From Candidatus Thiodiazotropha sp. 'RUGA' (GTDB taxonomy: Bacteria; Pseudomonadota; Gammaproteobacteria; Chromatiales; Chromatiaceae), in assembly GCA_016842065.1 (NCBI GenBank), contig JAEPDS010000004.1, forward strand, positions 35,892-99,891: DNA of 64,000 nt, given 5' to 3'. This document shows, one piece after another, positions 19,969-29,775 of the stretch; position 1 is the first letter of the stretch; every line of letters begins with the position of its first letter. Below the pieces are notes generated by a model that had not been told where the DNA came from, ran no database searches, and saw only the letters and a program-made list of their open reading frames with translations. The translations under genes were made by a program, and so were the position numbers.

Positions 19969-22131
19969 GTGGAAAAACATCAGTTTAGATCGGCACTACT
20001 ACTGGGTATCTCGATCGGTATTCTGGGCGCGCTTATCGGCCTGATGCCAATCGGTGCTGCCTGGGAGGAAGATTCCGGTCTGGGCCTGCTGTTCAAGTTA
20101 CGCGGCCAAAGAGCGGCACCTGAATCGATTGAGATCATCTCGATCAATGGAGAAACCGCAGCCCAACTCGGGCTGGGTGAAGAGATCCCGGATTGGCCGC
20201 GCAGCCTGCATGCGGATCTGATCAAACAACTCAATCAGGCCGATGTCAGATTGATCGTTTTCGATATCTTTTTCAAAAAGGCCAGGGCAACCGAATCGGA
20301 CAGTCAGTTTGCTGAATCCATACGCCAAAGCGGTAATGTTCTGTTGGTCTCCTATCAGCAACAACAACAGATCAAGAACAGCAATGGCACCCACATCGTC
20401 GAACGACTGATTCCCCCCGCCGCCATGCTGGCCGATGCGGCACTCGAACTCGCACCCTTCGTACTACCGAAGGTACCGGTCAAGGTCAGCCGCTTCTGGA
20501 CCTTCAGCGGCAACCAGCAGCTGCTTTCCCTGCCGGCTGCGGCACTGCTGCATGCCGCCGACCCCGCAGGCAACAAACTGAAACAGCTGTTGCTTGAATC
20601 CCTTGATCTACAGAACCCACCGCTGCAAGCGCCAAACCTGACAGACCTGCATGAGACCGCGCTGTTCATTCGCAACCATCCCACCCTGATCGATCACATG
20701 AAAATCCAACTGGAGGAGCAGCATAAGCTGAGGATGTCGAATCTCCGTTATCAGCAGATGCAATCTCTGATGGATCTGTTTGACGCCCCGGCCTACCCCC
20801 ACCTCAACTTCTATGGGCCACCAGGCAGCATCAAAACCCACACCTTTCAGGAGATTCTCGCATCACCGGCTGACTCATTGAATCATCTGCGGGGCAAGAC
20901 CCTCTTCATCGGTTATGCGGGGGACTATCAACCGAAACAGAAAGACGGCTTCTACACCGTCTTTTCCCAATCGAATGGCCTGGATATCAGTGGCGTGGAA
21001 CTTGCGGCTACGGCCTACGCCAATCTGCTCCACCAGGAGACCCTGAATCGTACCCATGCAGTCTGGCTCGCGCTGTTGCTGTTCGCCTTTGGCGTGGCAA
21101 TCAGTCTGCTGTTTCGCTACAACCCGGGAGTGAACGGAATTATCGTGGGCTTGGTGGTAGGCAGTGGTTATTTCGGCTCTGTCCATCTGCTGTTCAACCA
21201 CTTCAATCTGTGGCTGCCCTGGTTCATCCCGCTTGTCATTCAACTTCCGGCGGCCCTGATCTACAGTCAGATCTGGCACTATCAACAGATGCGCACCAGC
21301 CGCGAACATCTGCGTCGTCTGTTTGGTTACTATCTGCCGGGTGATGTGATAGAGAAACTGGCTCGGGATAACAGACAGCCAGCCGGCCTGATCGAATCAG
21401 CCTACGGGGTATGTCTCTCCTCTGATGCACAGAACTACACAGCAATGGCGGAAAAGATGCAGCCGAAAGCGCTGCAGGAGTACCTGAACCGCTACTTCAA
21501 AATCCTCTTTACACCGGTACGGGAAAACAGAGGTATCGTTTCGGATGTGGTCGGCGACGCAATGCTCGCCATCTGGCCGGCGACCGAGATCAATCACAAT
21601 CTGGAACAGCTGGCCTGTGATGCGGCCTTGAAGATCGGAACGGCGATCGAGCACTCCGACCTTGAACCCAAACTCTTCACCCGCATCGGCCTGCATGCAG
21701 GTGAACTGGTGATGAGTCATGTGGGCGCTATCGACCATTTCGAATACCGCGCAGTGGGAGACATGGTCAACACCACTTCCCGCATCGAGAATCTCAACAA
21801 ACTCCTGGGCACCCGGATTCTCGCCTCGGAGGACTTCGTCAAACACCTGAAGGGCATCCAGACCCGGGAGCTGGGTCTGTTTACTGTCTCAGGCAAGGAG
21901 AAGCCGATCAAGATCTTTGAGATTGGCGCCAAATCAGACGCTGTCGACGCCACGATGCTCAGCCTGCACCAGGCTTTTGCAGAAGCGCTGCTATTGTGGC
22001 AAATGGGCGAGCGCTCAGCGGCCCACAGGAAATTCCAATCGATCTCTAAGGATTTCCCTTCGGACGGCCCAACAAATTACTACATCAACCAGTTTGCTGA
22101 ACGGAGAAGCGCTGAAAAGAGCAAATACTAA
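19969..22131 (+). CDS. CHASE2-domain class III nucleotide cyclase
   Basis: N-terminal CHASE2 (IEIISINGETAAQLG...DWPRSLHADLIKQLNQADVRLIVFDIFF), three TMs, cyclase domain (VSDVVGDAMLAIW...FEYRAVGDMVNTTSRIE). GTG start. Confidence 0.9.
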   Translation: MEKHQFRSALLLGISIGILGALIGLMPIGAAWEEDSGLGLLFKLRGQRAAPESIEIISINGETAAQLGLGEEIPDWPRSLHADLIKQLNQADVRLIVFDIFFKKARATESDSQFAESIRQSGNVLLVSYQQQQQIKNSNGTHIVERLIPPAAMLADAALELAPFVLPKVPVKVSRFWTFSGNQQLLSLPAAALLHAADPAGNKLKQLLLESLDLQNPPLQAPNLTDLHETALFIRNHPTLIDHMKIQLEEQHKLRMSNLRYQQMQSLMDLFDAPAYPHLNFYGPPGSIKTHTFQEILASPADSLNHLRGKTLFIGYAGDYQPKQKDGFYTVFSQSNGLDISGVELAATAYANLLHQETLNRTHAVWLALLLFAFGVAISLLFRYNPGVNGIIVGLVVGSGYFGSVHLLFNHFNLWLPWFIPLVIQLPAALIYSQIWHYQQMRTSREHLRRLFGYYLPGDVIEKLARDNRQPAGLIESAYGVCLSSDAQNYTAMAEKMQPKALQEYLNRYFKILFTPVRENRGIVSDVVGDAMLAIWPATEINHNLEQLACDAALKIGTAIEHSDLEPKLFTRIGLHAGELVMSHVGAIDHFEYRAVGDMVNTTSRIENLNKLLGTRILASEDFVKHLKGIQTRELGLFTVSGKEKPIKIFEIGAKSDAVDATMLSLHQAFAEALLLWQMGERSAAHRKFQSISKDFPSDGPTNYYINQFAERRSAEKSKY

Positions 22132-22295
22132 TCATTCTCATCTTTTCCATCGAAAGTTTGATCAATACCACTGTATGGAATAAGGAAATGTATGGTGCTA
22201 CATTCGACTTCGTGAATAAAACGCCTAAAATGTAAATCATTGTTTATAAAAAAGGACGAACAGGGACGTTGTCACAACCATCGGGATAATGGAGC

Positions 22296-25200
22296 ATGGT
22301 TACACGATACACAATAACAACTACATTCAAACATCTGTTCATCTTTTGGCTGCTCAGCCTGAGCGCCAGCACCACTCTCCACGCCGATGATTGCCAGCCA
22401 GTGGTCGCCCGCATGGTTTCGCTGCAGGGTGAGGCGGAAGTCCGCAGATCCGGGGCTGACTCATGGAGTTCGGTCAGCCGGGATTCCAGTTTCTGCCCGG
22501 GAGACCAGTTGCGGGTTAAAGATAACAGCCGAGTCGGCTTGCAACTCAACAACGAAACATTTCTCCGCTTGAGTGAACAGAGCAACATCCGTTTTGCCCC
22601 GCCGGCAGACCAACAGACCAGCTGGCTGGAGATCATCAAGGGTATCGCCCACTTCATCAGTCGCATTACCCGCCCAGCGCAGGTCAATACACCTTACGTG
22701 AATGCCTCGATTGAAGGCACTGAATTCACCGTAGAGGTCACCGACAACACAACACTGATCAGCGTTGCAGAAGGCAAAGTGCGAGCGCATAACAGCCAGG
22801 GGGAAGCCCTGCTCAGCAGTGGCGAGATGGCAGAGACAAGCCAGGGCAATGCCCCAGTGATCAGTCAGATGGTCAATCCATTGGATGCGGTACAGTGGGC
22901 GCTCTACTATCCGGCGATCATCGATTTCACCCACCAGGGATCCTCGGTCAATGATTCGATCAACCGATCCTACCAGGCCTATCGTCAGGGTAAGCACTCG
23001 GAAGCCTTCGAACGGCTGGAGAGATCAGCCAGTGAAAAGGATGCGGACACTCTGAGCTTCCGAGCAGCCCTCAATCTGGCGGTTGGCCGAATTGAAGCCG
23101 CCACCCGGGACATACAGCAGTTACTGGCTGACAATCCACAGAGTGCCTCTGCCCTGGCCCTGAAATCGATCGTCGCCACCATCCAGAACCAACAGGACGC
23201 AGCACTCAGCTCGGCACAACAGGCTGTCGCTGCCTCCCCTGAATCGACCACGGCACTGCTGGCACTCTCCTATGCCAGACAGTCCCGCTTCGAACTGGAT
23301 AAAGCCCTTGAAGCGGCAACCGAGGCCACCCGACAGGCCCCAGACAATGCACTCGCCTGGTCCCGTTTATCACAACTTCACCTGATGTTCCGTCAGATGG
23401 ATGAGGCGACTGCAGCAGCGCAGAAGGCCGTGGAAATCAATCCACAAATCGCCCTGAGCCAGACCACTCTGGGCTTTTCCCACTTGATACAGCTTGACCT
23501 GGAGGATGCCCGGCAGGCTTTCCAACAGGCCACCTCACTCGATCAGGCATCCCCCATGCCGAGACTTGGCCTTGGACTGGTGACGATCCGCGAAGGCGAC
23601 CTTGCCGAAGGCCGGCAACTATTGGAGACAGCGGTCCATCTCGATCCGGGTAATGCCCTGTTGCGCAGCTATCTGGGCAAGGCTTACTACGAAGAGAAGC
23701 GCAATGATGAGGCAGGAAAGCAGTTTAAACTCGCCAAACAACGCGATCCACTTGACCCGACAGCCTGGTTCTATGATGCGATTCTTAAGCAGAGTGAAAA
23801 TCGCCCTGTAGAAGCCCTGACAGACATCCAACATGCCATTGATCTGAACGACAACCGTGCTATCTATCGCTCTCGTTTACTACTGGATGATGATCAGGCT
23901 TCGCGAAATATCAGTCAGGCTCGAATTTTTACAAATCTTGGAGCTGATGGTGTTGCTCGAAAAGAGAGCTCACGATCTCTGATCAATGATCCTGGAAACG
24001 CTTCAGCCCATTTATTTCTATCTGAGGCCTACTCTGGGCTGGTACGTCATGAAAAAGCGCAGGTCAGTGAGCTCCTGCAAGCCCAACTATTACAGCCAGA
24101 GATCACGCTACCAGTAAGCCCAAGTTCGAGTGTACCCGATTTACACGCATTCAGTGGCAGCGGGCCATCTGTTGCAGGATTCAATGAATACAACCCTATG
24201 TTCAATCGCAAGGGGTTTTCAGTGCTATTAAGTGGGGTGACTGGTGGAAACAATACCCGTGGTAGTGAAATTGTACTCGGCGGTTTTACCAATAGGGGCA
24301 TGCTTAGTGCCGGTCACTATCGAGAAAGTTCGGACGGTTTCCGCATAAACAATGACAGTGACCAAACTATTAGTAATTTGTTTGGGCAGTACCGTATTAC
24401 CCCTGAACTAAGCGTCCAAGGAGAAATCAGGAAACGAGAAGGTGATTTTGGCGATTTAGCTCAAAGATTCGATTCTGATGTATTTTCTAGATCTTCTAAC
24501 AGAGCTATAGATTCTGATACCTACAGACTGAGTGCTAATTATTCCCCCAGCAATCAAAACACCTTTCTGATTAACGCAATTCAGGAGGACCTTTTAGATG
24601 GTACAGCGATCGGCTCTCTAGTCGTGGACGGTGACAGAGAGAACTCTCAATACGAAGGTCAATATATTTATCAGGGCAATCTCTTTAAAGTGGTATCAGG
24701 CTTCACCATTGCTGATGAAGATTCAATAATCACAACAAATATCCCCACGCCTTTTGGATTGATAACTCAAACTGAAATGGAAGATAAAGAAGGCAGCAAT
24801 GGATATATCTACATACATATTCCTTGGTCAACAATTACAGGTGTAATCGGTGCGGAATATGCTCAAGCCGAAGACAACATTCAGATAGATGAAAGCCAAA
24901 TCAACCCAAAGCTTGGCGCCATTTGGGACATCACAGACAACTCCACGTTACGCATAGCTGCCTTCAGAACTTTACGAGCTAATTTCATAAATCAATCTCT
25001 TAGTCCAACTCAAGTTGCTGGATTTAACCAAGTATTTGACGACTCTTTTGGATCCGATGCATGGCGCTACGGCATCGCACTTGATAGTGTTTTACTGAAT
25101 AATCTATATGGCGGTGTGGAGTTTACTCGCCGAACGCTAACAAGCTTTCTCACTGCCGATACACTCCCAGTCCAAGACCAAGAAGAAGAAAATCATTCTG

Positions 25201-25640
25201 CCTATATCAACTGGAGTCTTTCAAACAACACCATCATGAGCGGTCGTTATTTCTTTGATGATTTTGAAAGTGAGTACATAGATGGCGAAGTTATCATTGA
25301 CCAACCTGTTGAAATGAACACCCAAACACTCTCTTTGAGCATAAAACACTCCACCTCAATTGGGCTGTTTGCCGAATTGGAGGCAGTACACATATCTCAA
25401 GAGATCAATGACACATTAGAAACTGGAGGACTGACATCTTCAAGCGATCGTTTCTGGCTTGGCAACATCTCTCTAGGAATGAAGTTCCCAAAAAGAACGG
25501 GGATATTAGCACTTGATATACATAACGTGTTCGATCGTGAATTCAATTACCAGAGCATCGATCCAGGCACAGGCACACCTGTCACATCAAGCAACTACCC
25601 TGAGCGTTACGCAATTGTACGAGCACATGTATGGTTTTAG
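22296..25640 (+). CDS. FecR-domain / TPR / C-terminal beta-barrel protein
   Basis: Signal peptide; FecR (GIAHFISRITRPAQVNTPYVNASIEGTEFTVEV); many TPRs; C-terminal beta-strand-rich domain ending AIVRAHVWF, a typical OM-barrel terminus. Confidence 0.85.
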   Translation: MVTRYTITTTFKHLFIFWLLSLSASTTLHADDCQPVVARMVSLQGEAEVRRSGADSWSSVSRDSSFCPGDQLRVKDNSRVGLQLNNETFLRLSEQSNIRFAPPADQQTSWLEIIKGIAHFISRITRPAQVNTPYVNASIEGTEFTVEVTDNTTLISVAEGKVRAHNSQGEALLSSGEMAETSQGNAPVISQMVNPLDAVQWALYYPAIIDFTHQGSSVNDSINRSYQAYRQGKHSEAFERLERSASEKDADTLSFRAALNLAVGRIEAATRDIQQLLADNPQSASALALKSIVATIQNQQDAALSSAQQAVAASPESTTALLALSYARQSRFELDKALEAATEATRQAPDNALAWSRLSQLHLMFRQMDEATAAAQKAVEINPQIALSQTTLGFSHLIQLDLEDARQAFQQATSLDQASPMPRLGLGLVTIREGDLAEGRQLLETAVHLDPGNALLRSYLGKAYYEEKRNDEAGKQFKLAKQRDPLDPTAWFYDAILKQSENRPVEALTDIQHAIDLNDNRAIYRSRLLLDDDQASRNISQARIFTNLGADGVARKESSRSLINDPGNASAHLFLSEAYSGLVRHEKAQVSELLQAQLLQPEITLPVSPSSSVPDLHAFSGSGPSVAGFNEYNPMFNRKGFSVLLSGVTGGNNTRGSEIVLGGFTNRGMLSAGHYRESSDGFRINNDSDQTISNLFGQYRITPELSVQGEIRKREGDFGDLAQRFDSDVFSRSSNRAIDSDTYRLSANYSPSNQNTFLINAIQEDLLDGTAIGSLVVDGDRENSQYEGQYIYQGNLFKVVSGFTIADEDSIITTNIPTPFGLITQTEMEDKEGSNGYIYIHIPWSTITGVIGAEYAQAEDNIQIDESQINPKLGAIWDITDNSTLRIAAFRTLRANFINQSLSPTQVAGFNQVFDDSFGSDAWRYGIALDSVLLNNLYGGVEFTRRTLTSFLTADTLPVQDQEEENHSAYINWSLSNNTIMSGRYFFDDFESEYIDGEVIIDQPVEMNTQTLSLSIKHSTSIGLFAELEAVHISQEINDTLETGGLTSSSDRFWLGNISLGMKFPKRTGILALDIHNVFDREFNYQSIDPGTGTPVTSSNYPERYAIVRAHVWF

Positions 25641-25714
25641 CACTACCGGTTACTTGTAGATTTGAATAACACTAAACTTATAGCGTCACAGACCACAACC
25701 CCCAAGGAGAAAGC

Positions 25715-26104
25715 ATGAAGAAAATACTAAGTTACACAATAGCTTTAACGCTATTTTCAATATTTATCTCGGGCTGCGCACCCTCCCATTACAAAACTTC
25801 AAAAATATTGAAGCAGGATAATGCCCAAGTAGCCATAACTCTGAACAAAGGCTTTGAGACAACAGTCATATCTACAAATGACGGCAAACGAATTGAGCCC
25901 ATTTGTGTTATGGATGAAAAAGCGAAGAAAAGGAATGCATCTGTACCAATGTGTGAAGAGAATGTATTTTCTGATAAAGACAATAAAGTACTTTATGAGA
26001 AGACATTCAACGTAAAAGTCGTTGAAGGTTCAGTTTGCGTGAAGGTAAGAATTGGGTCAGCTGTCTACAAATTCTGTGATCCTCCTTACGATTTAGGCTT
26101 CTAA
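25715..26104 (+). CDS. Small lipoprotein, unknown function
   Basis: Lipobox FISGC; 129 aa; RBS aaggag upstream. Confidence 0.6.
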   Translation: MKKILSYTIALTLFSIFISGCAPSHYKTSKILKQDNAQVAITLNKGFETTVISTNDGKRIEPICVMDEKAKKRNASVPMCEENVFSDKDNKVLYEKTFNVKVVEGSVCVKVRIGSAVYKFCDPPYDLGF

Positions 26105-26416
26105 GGCTAAACACTTGATCACTAACCATACCAAGGAAGGTACACATACTCTTACTGATGCACTAACCTCAATAGCTCTTAATACATATTGCTATTAGAT
26201 ATTATGAGACAATAATCACTCATTAATGTGGCCAATTAACTTTGGCCACAAACTAATGCATGCATTCCAAGAGCACGTCAGTTACCCAGTTAAAGAGAAC
26301 TTAGAAAACCCCAATTTAAAACTTATCCCGATTATCGAACCCCAAATCGTAGCATGATCAAATTATAAGAAATCAGAAACATCAATATAGCTAACTGCTT
26401 CCCGGAGACATATAAA

Positions 26417-26854
26417 CTATTGCAGAGTTACATTCGGAGTAACTGGGAAAGACCCTTCCTCCATAAATCCTTCTTTTTCATCTTTTCCTACTTGCTTTTT
26501 ACGCGTAGCCTCTATCAAGCTATCGGTATTACCCAATCTATGAACAACGCGTATGTTCCTGTACCCGGCAACTTGAAGTAGACTGGCCGCTCTTACCCCT
26601 TTACGGTTCGACTTGGTTATCAAAACAATTGAGCTATCCCGATAGAGCCCATAATCTCGTATCAGATCAAACACACTGTTGATAAAGCTGGTATTGCCAT
26701 GGGTGAGAAAGCTTTGCTGAAACACATTCCACTCATCAATCGGCCCGCCATAGTAGGGAATGTGGGCGTCCGCATCTTCAGCCAAGCCATACAACATGAC
26801 CTCTGCACTGCTGCGAATATCGATTGCCAGGGCTTGATCAGTTGGAAGAAACAT
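26417..26854 (-). CDS. Rhodanese-like fold protein lacking the catalytic Cys
   Basis: ALAIDIRSSAEVMLYG...SSIVLITKSNRKGVRAASLLQVAGYRNIRVVHR; active-site loop reads TKSNRKG. Confidence 0.6.
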   Translation of the reverse strand: MFLPTDQALAIDIRSSAEVMLYGLAEDADAHIPYYGGPIDEWNVFQQSFLTHGNTSFINSVFDLIRDYGLYRDSSIVLITKSNRKGVRAASLLQVAGYRNIRVVHRLGNTDSLIEATRKKQVGKDEKEGFMEEGSFPVTPNVTLQ

Positions 26855-27181
26855 TTTGCAATCTCCTCTGGAGTACGATTGTTATCAACAACTGCTAAAC
26901 GGCTTGTTCTTATTATCCTTCCCTGGCTTTTGAATTCTGCTATTTACCGGAATGAGTGAAAATCAGATTGTCGTTTTCAACTTTGGTAACACCGGTTCCT
27001 TTTCTTTTAATTCTTGTAGAAACAGCAGAAATCTGTTGTGGATTTATGCCGACCAGAATGTGCAATAGTGACACCCGGCAAAGCAAAGCCAGAAACCGGT
27101 TTGCGATTTGAAACGGACACAAAGCAGGGAGTGGCACCCCCCTGCCCTGTAACCCGATGAACATACCTATTCGCGAATACT

Positions 27182-27213
27182 ATTTGCGTTCATTCGCGTT
27201 CATTTGCGGATTA
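27182..27213. repeat. Decamer-repeat solo arm (copy 4)
   Basis: ATTTGCGTTCATTCGCGTTCATTTGCGGATTA. Confidence 0.8.
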
Positions 27214-27226
27214 TAATCAGTACGAA

Positions 27227-27979
27227 TTATCTCGCCCCATGCCCGGTCAGGATTACCGGTATGGTCCGCAACAGCACCATCAGGTCGAACAGCACGCTGT
27301 TTTTACGCACATAGGTCAGGTCGTAGTAGAGTTTGTGCGCAGCATCTTCCACTGTCTCCCCATAGGGATACTTGACCTGCGCCCAACCGGTGATTCCCGG
27401 TTTTACCTGATGTCTCAGGGCGTATCCACGAATCTTGCGCTGAAACTTGTAGACGAACTCCGGGCGTTCCGGACGGGGGCCCACCAGGCTCATGTCACCA
27501 ATAAAAACATTCCACAACTGTGGCAGTTCATCGATGCGGGTCTTACGAATGAATCGACCGATTCGGGTTACACGGCTGTCGTTCTTCGCCGCCATCTGTG
27601 CACCATTACGCTCGGCATCGGTACGCATACTGCGAAACTTCCAGACATAAAACTCCCGACCTTTCAGACCCACCCTGAGCTGACGGTAGAACACCGGATC
27701 ACGGCCCATGGAGCTCAACCAGATCAGTGCGCCAGTGAGCAAAATCACCGGACTTGCCAGTAACAGGATCAATCCACCAAGAACAAGATCGAATTGCCGT
27801 TTACCGAGACTTTCAACGCCCGCTTTGCTGGTCAACACACTTTGACTGAACAGGTAGTTACCGGTCATCGAACCGGATGCATTGATAGCACCCAGTGAGT
27901 CTGTGGTGTCGATTTGATTGAATCCGTAACCCGGTCCATCTTGACTTACGAACATGTCGCGATCAGTCTGAACATTCAT
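27227..27979 (-). CDS. Undecaprenyl-phosphate sugar transferase (short form)
   Basis: FDLVLGGLILLLASPVILLTGALIWLSSMGRDPVFYRQLRVGLKGREFYVWKFRSM...IRKTRIDELPQLWNVFIGDMSLVGPRPERPEFV. Confidence 0.92.
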   Translation of the reverse strand: MNVQTDRDMFVSQDGPGYGFNQIDTTDSLGAINASGSMTGNYLFSQSVLTSKAGVESLGKRQFDLVLGGLILLLASPVILLTGALIWLSSMGRDPVFYRQLRVGLKGREFYVWKFRSMRTDAERNGAQMAAKNDSRVTRIGRFIRKTRIDELPQLWNVFIGDMSLVGPRPERPEFVYKFQRKIRGYALRHQVKPGITGWAQVKYPYGETVEDAAHKLYYDLTYVRKNSVLFDLMVLLRTIPVILTGHGAR

Positions 27980-28261
27980 CTTCCTCTCCCCGTCTGTTTA
28001 TAGATTTGAGCTTCCCTACTCAACTCAGCCGATTCACCAGGCTTAACCAGACCTCTTATCCATTGAAACGAATCATTATCTGCTCCTGCGGCGCCGTTCC
28101 CGTCTGGTATGACTATATGATTTCAAATCCCAGGGCTGGGAAGTTATCGAATGGCACACTGTAGCTGTGTGACATATTCACTTGTCAGTCAGGAGTTATC
28201 TGCTACTGCCGATAGAATGACGGGGGAGTTTATTGGTACTGCGTATCTTTATAACGAGCAT

Positions 28262-28325
28262 TGGTGGGGCATCGCCCCACCCTACACCCTGAAATCAATC
28301 TTAGGGTGGGACCATGTCCCACCAG
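28262..28325. repeat. GTGGGGC-family intergenic inverted repeat, copy 2
   Basis: TGGTGGGGCATCGCCCCACCCTA ... TTAGGGTGGGACCATGTCCCACCA. Confidence 0.8.
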
Positions 28326-28375
28326 ATGCACTCTGAGTAAGCACTGAATCTTCAGGATCTGCTCAGTTGTTGGCG

Positions 28376-28410
28376 AGTTTTTGCGGCGACTTGCGTCCAT
28401 TTGCGGCGCA
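28376..28410. repeat. Degenerate decamer-repeat solo arm (copy 5)
   Basis: GAGTTTTTGCGGCGACTTGCGTCCATTTGCGGCGC. Confidence 0.55.
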
Positions 28411-28445
28411 TCTCAGATGCTGTATCCGCTAAGACTCAGCCAAAG

Positions 28446-29093
28446 CTAATTCACGCTCATCACACAGGGAGGACGTCCATCCCCCTGCTGGTGGCTACCG
28501 CTGATCGGCATCTTGAAATGCAACAGCAGCTCTTTCTCTGAATCGACACGAATCTGGGAGTCGATACGATTACCGAAAACCGGCACGAACTCCGGATCCA
28601 GTTCCGGCACCTGGTTCCACGAAAGCACCGCCCGCACCACCGGTCGATAACCCTGCATCAACGACTCCCAATAACGGTCGGCATTGAAACCGAGTGAGAC
28701 CAGATGACAGACCGGAAACCGATCTTCGGGTTCATCCGATGCGGCATCACAGACCTTGAAATGACTCAAACCCAAAGCCTGAAATCCCGATTGATCACCC
28801 CAGTCGATAAAAAACCGGACATACTGAACCGAGCCGTGGCGTCTGAGAATGCCGCTGTAGCCTTCAGGTTGGTGTCGGCTGACAATGGCAATGAGCTTTT
28901 CGGCTTTGGGATAGATTGCCGCACACAACACCTCTTCCCAATGAGTCACCTCTGAATAGCGGCGCACACAACGCAATATATCCTCCGGCGGTACCTTGCC
29001 GGAAAACATATTGTCCAACAGCACACTTCTGGCAAGGATCAGTTCGTCTTCTCCCGCCTCTCCCTTCTCCGGAATGATTCTATTTTTTTCCAT
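28446..29093 (-). CDS. Conserved-looking hypothetical protein
   Basis: 215-aa ORF with composition and start context of a real gene; no family recognised. Confidence 0.6.
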   Translation of the reverse strand: MEKNRIIPEKGEAGEDELILARSVLLDNMFSGKVPPEDILRCVRRYSEVTHWEEVLCAAIYPKAEKLIAIVSRHQPEGYSGILRRHGSVQYVRFFIDWGDQSGFQALGLSHFKVCDAASDEPEDRFPVCHLVSLGFNADRYWESLMQGYRPVVRAVLSWNQVPELDPEFVPVFGNRIDSQIRVDSEKELLLHFKMPISGSHQQGDGRPPCVMSVN

Positions 29094-29271
29094 TAGCTTG
29101 TCCTGAAGCCATTGATGCGAGCCTGCCCAGACAGCATGCCGTACGAAAGCGATTCCCAGCGATGAAAAGACGCATCCTCCCGATGTGACATATTCACTTG
29201 ACTGCTTGCCGGGATTGCCTGGTGCAGCGGTGATTCAACAGCCCTTTCCCTGGACATTTGTGGAATGGAGA

Positions 29272-29477
29272 GTCGCGAATGGACGCGAATCACCGCGCAA
29301 AAACGCTAATTCAAAAAACTGCTTCGAGCAGGCCGATGCTGACCAGAGCGCTTTCAATGCATCCAGTTCATCCCGCAAGCGCGATGGCAAAAAAAGCTAA
29401 TCAAGCGAATGGCTTAGCGAAGTCAAAATGATCTAATTTGCATATATTTGCGGTCAATTGCGTCTATTTGCGGTTAA
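29272..29477. repeat. Decamer-arm inverted repeat element, copy 6
   Basis: GTCGCGAATGGACGCGAATCACCGCGCAAAAACGCTAATT and AATTTGCATATATTTGCGGTCAATTGCGTCTATTTGCGGTTAA. Confidence 0.8.
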
Positions 29478-29775
29478 ATTATCAAAATCAAGAGATCTCA
29501 TTACCAACCATTTTTATCGCTGGACAGATGCTCCCAAAGCGGCTCGGATATTGCGTCGCAGCATCATATTTTTGCCTCCCCGAATGCTGCATGTTGCAGT
29601 GTGGGTGGTCAGGCTAGCGGGTTAAACTGTGCCTGCAAATCGCTGGTATTGGGGAAATGCCGTGTTATAGTTGGCAACCATTTTTTTAACGAAATCCGGT
29701 CCGGATAGAGAAAAACCACCCCCAAGAGGGGCCACCGGACATTACCATTACAATGATCAGATTAGGGAGAAGCAC

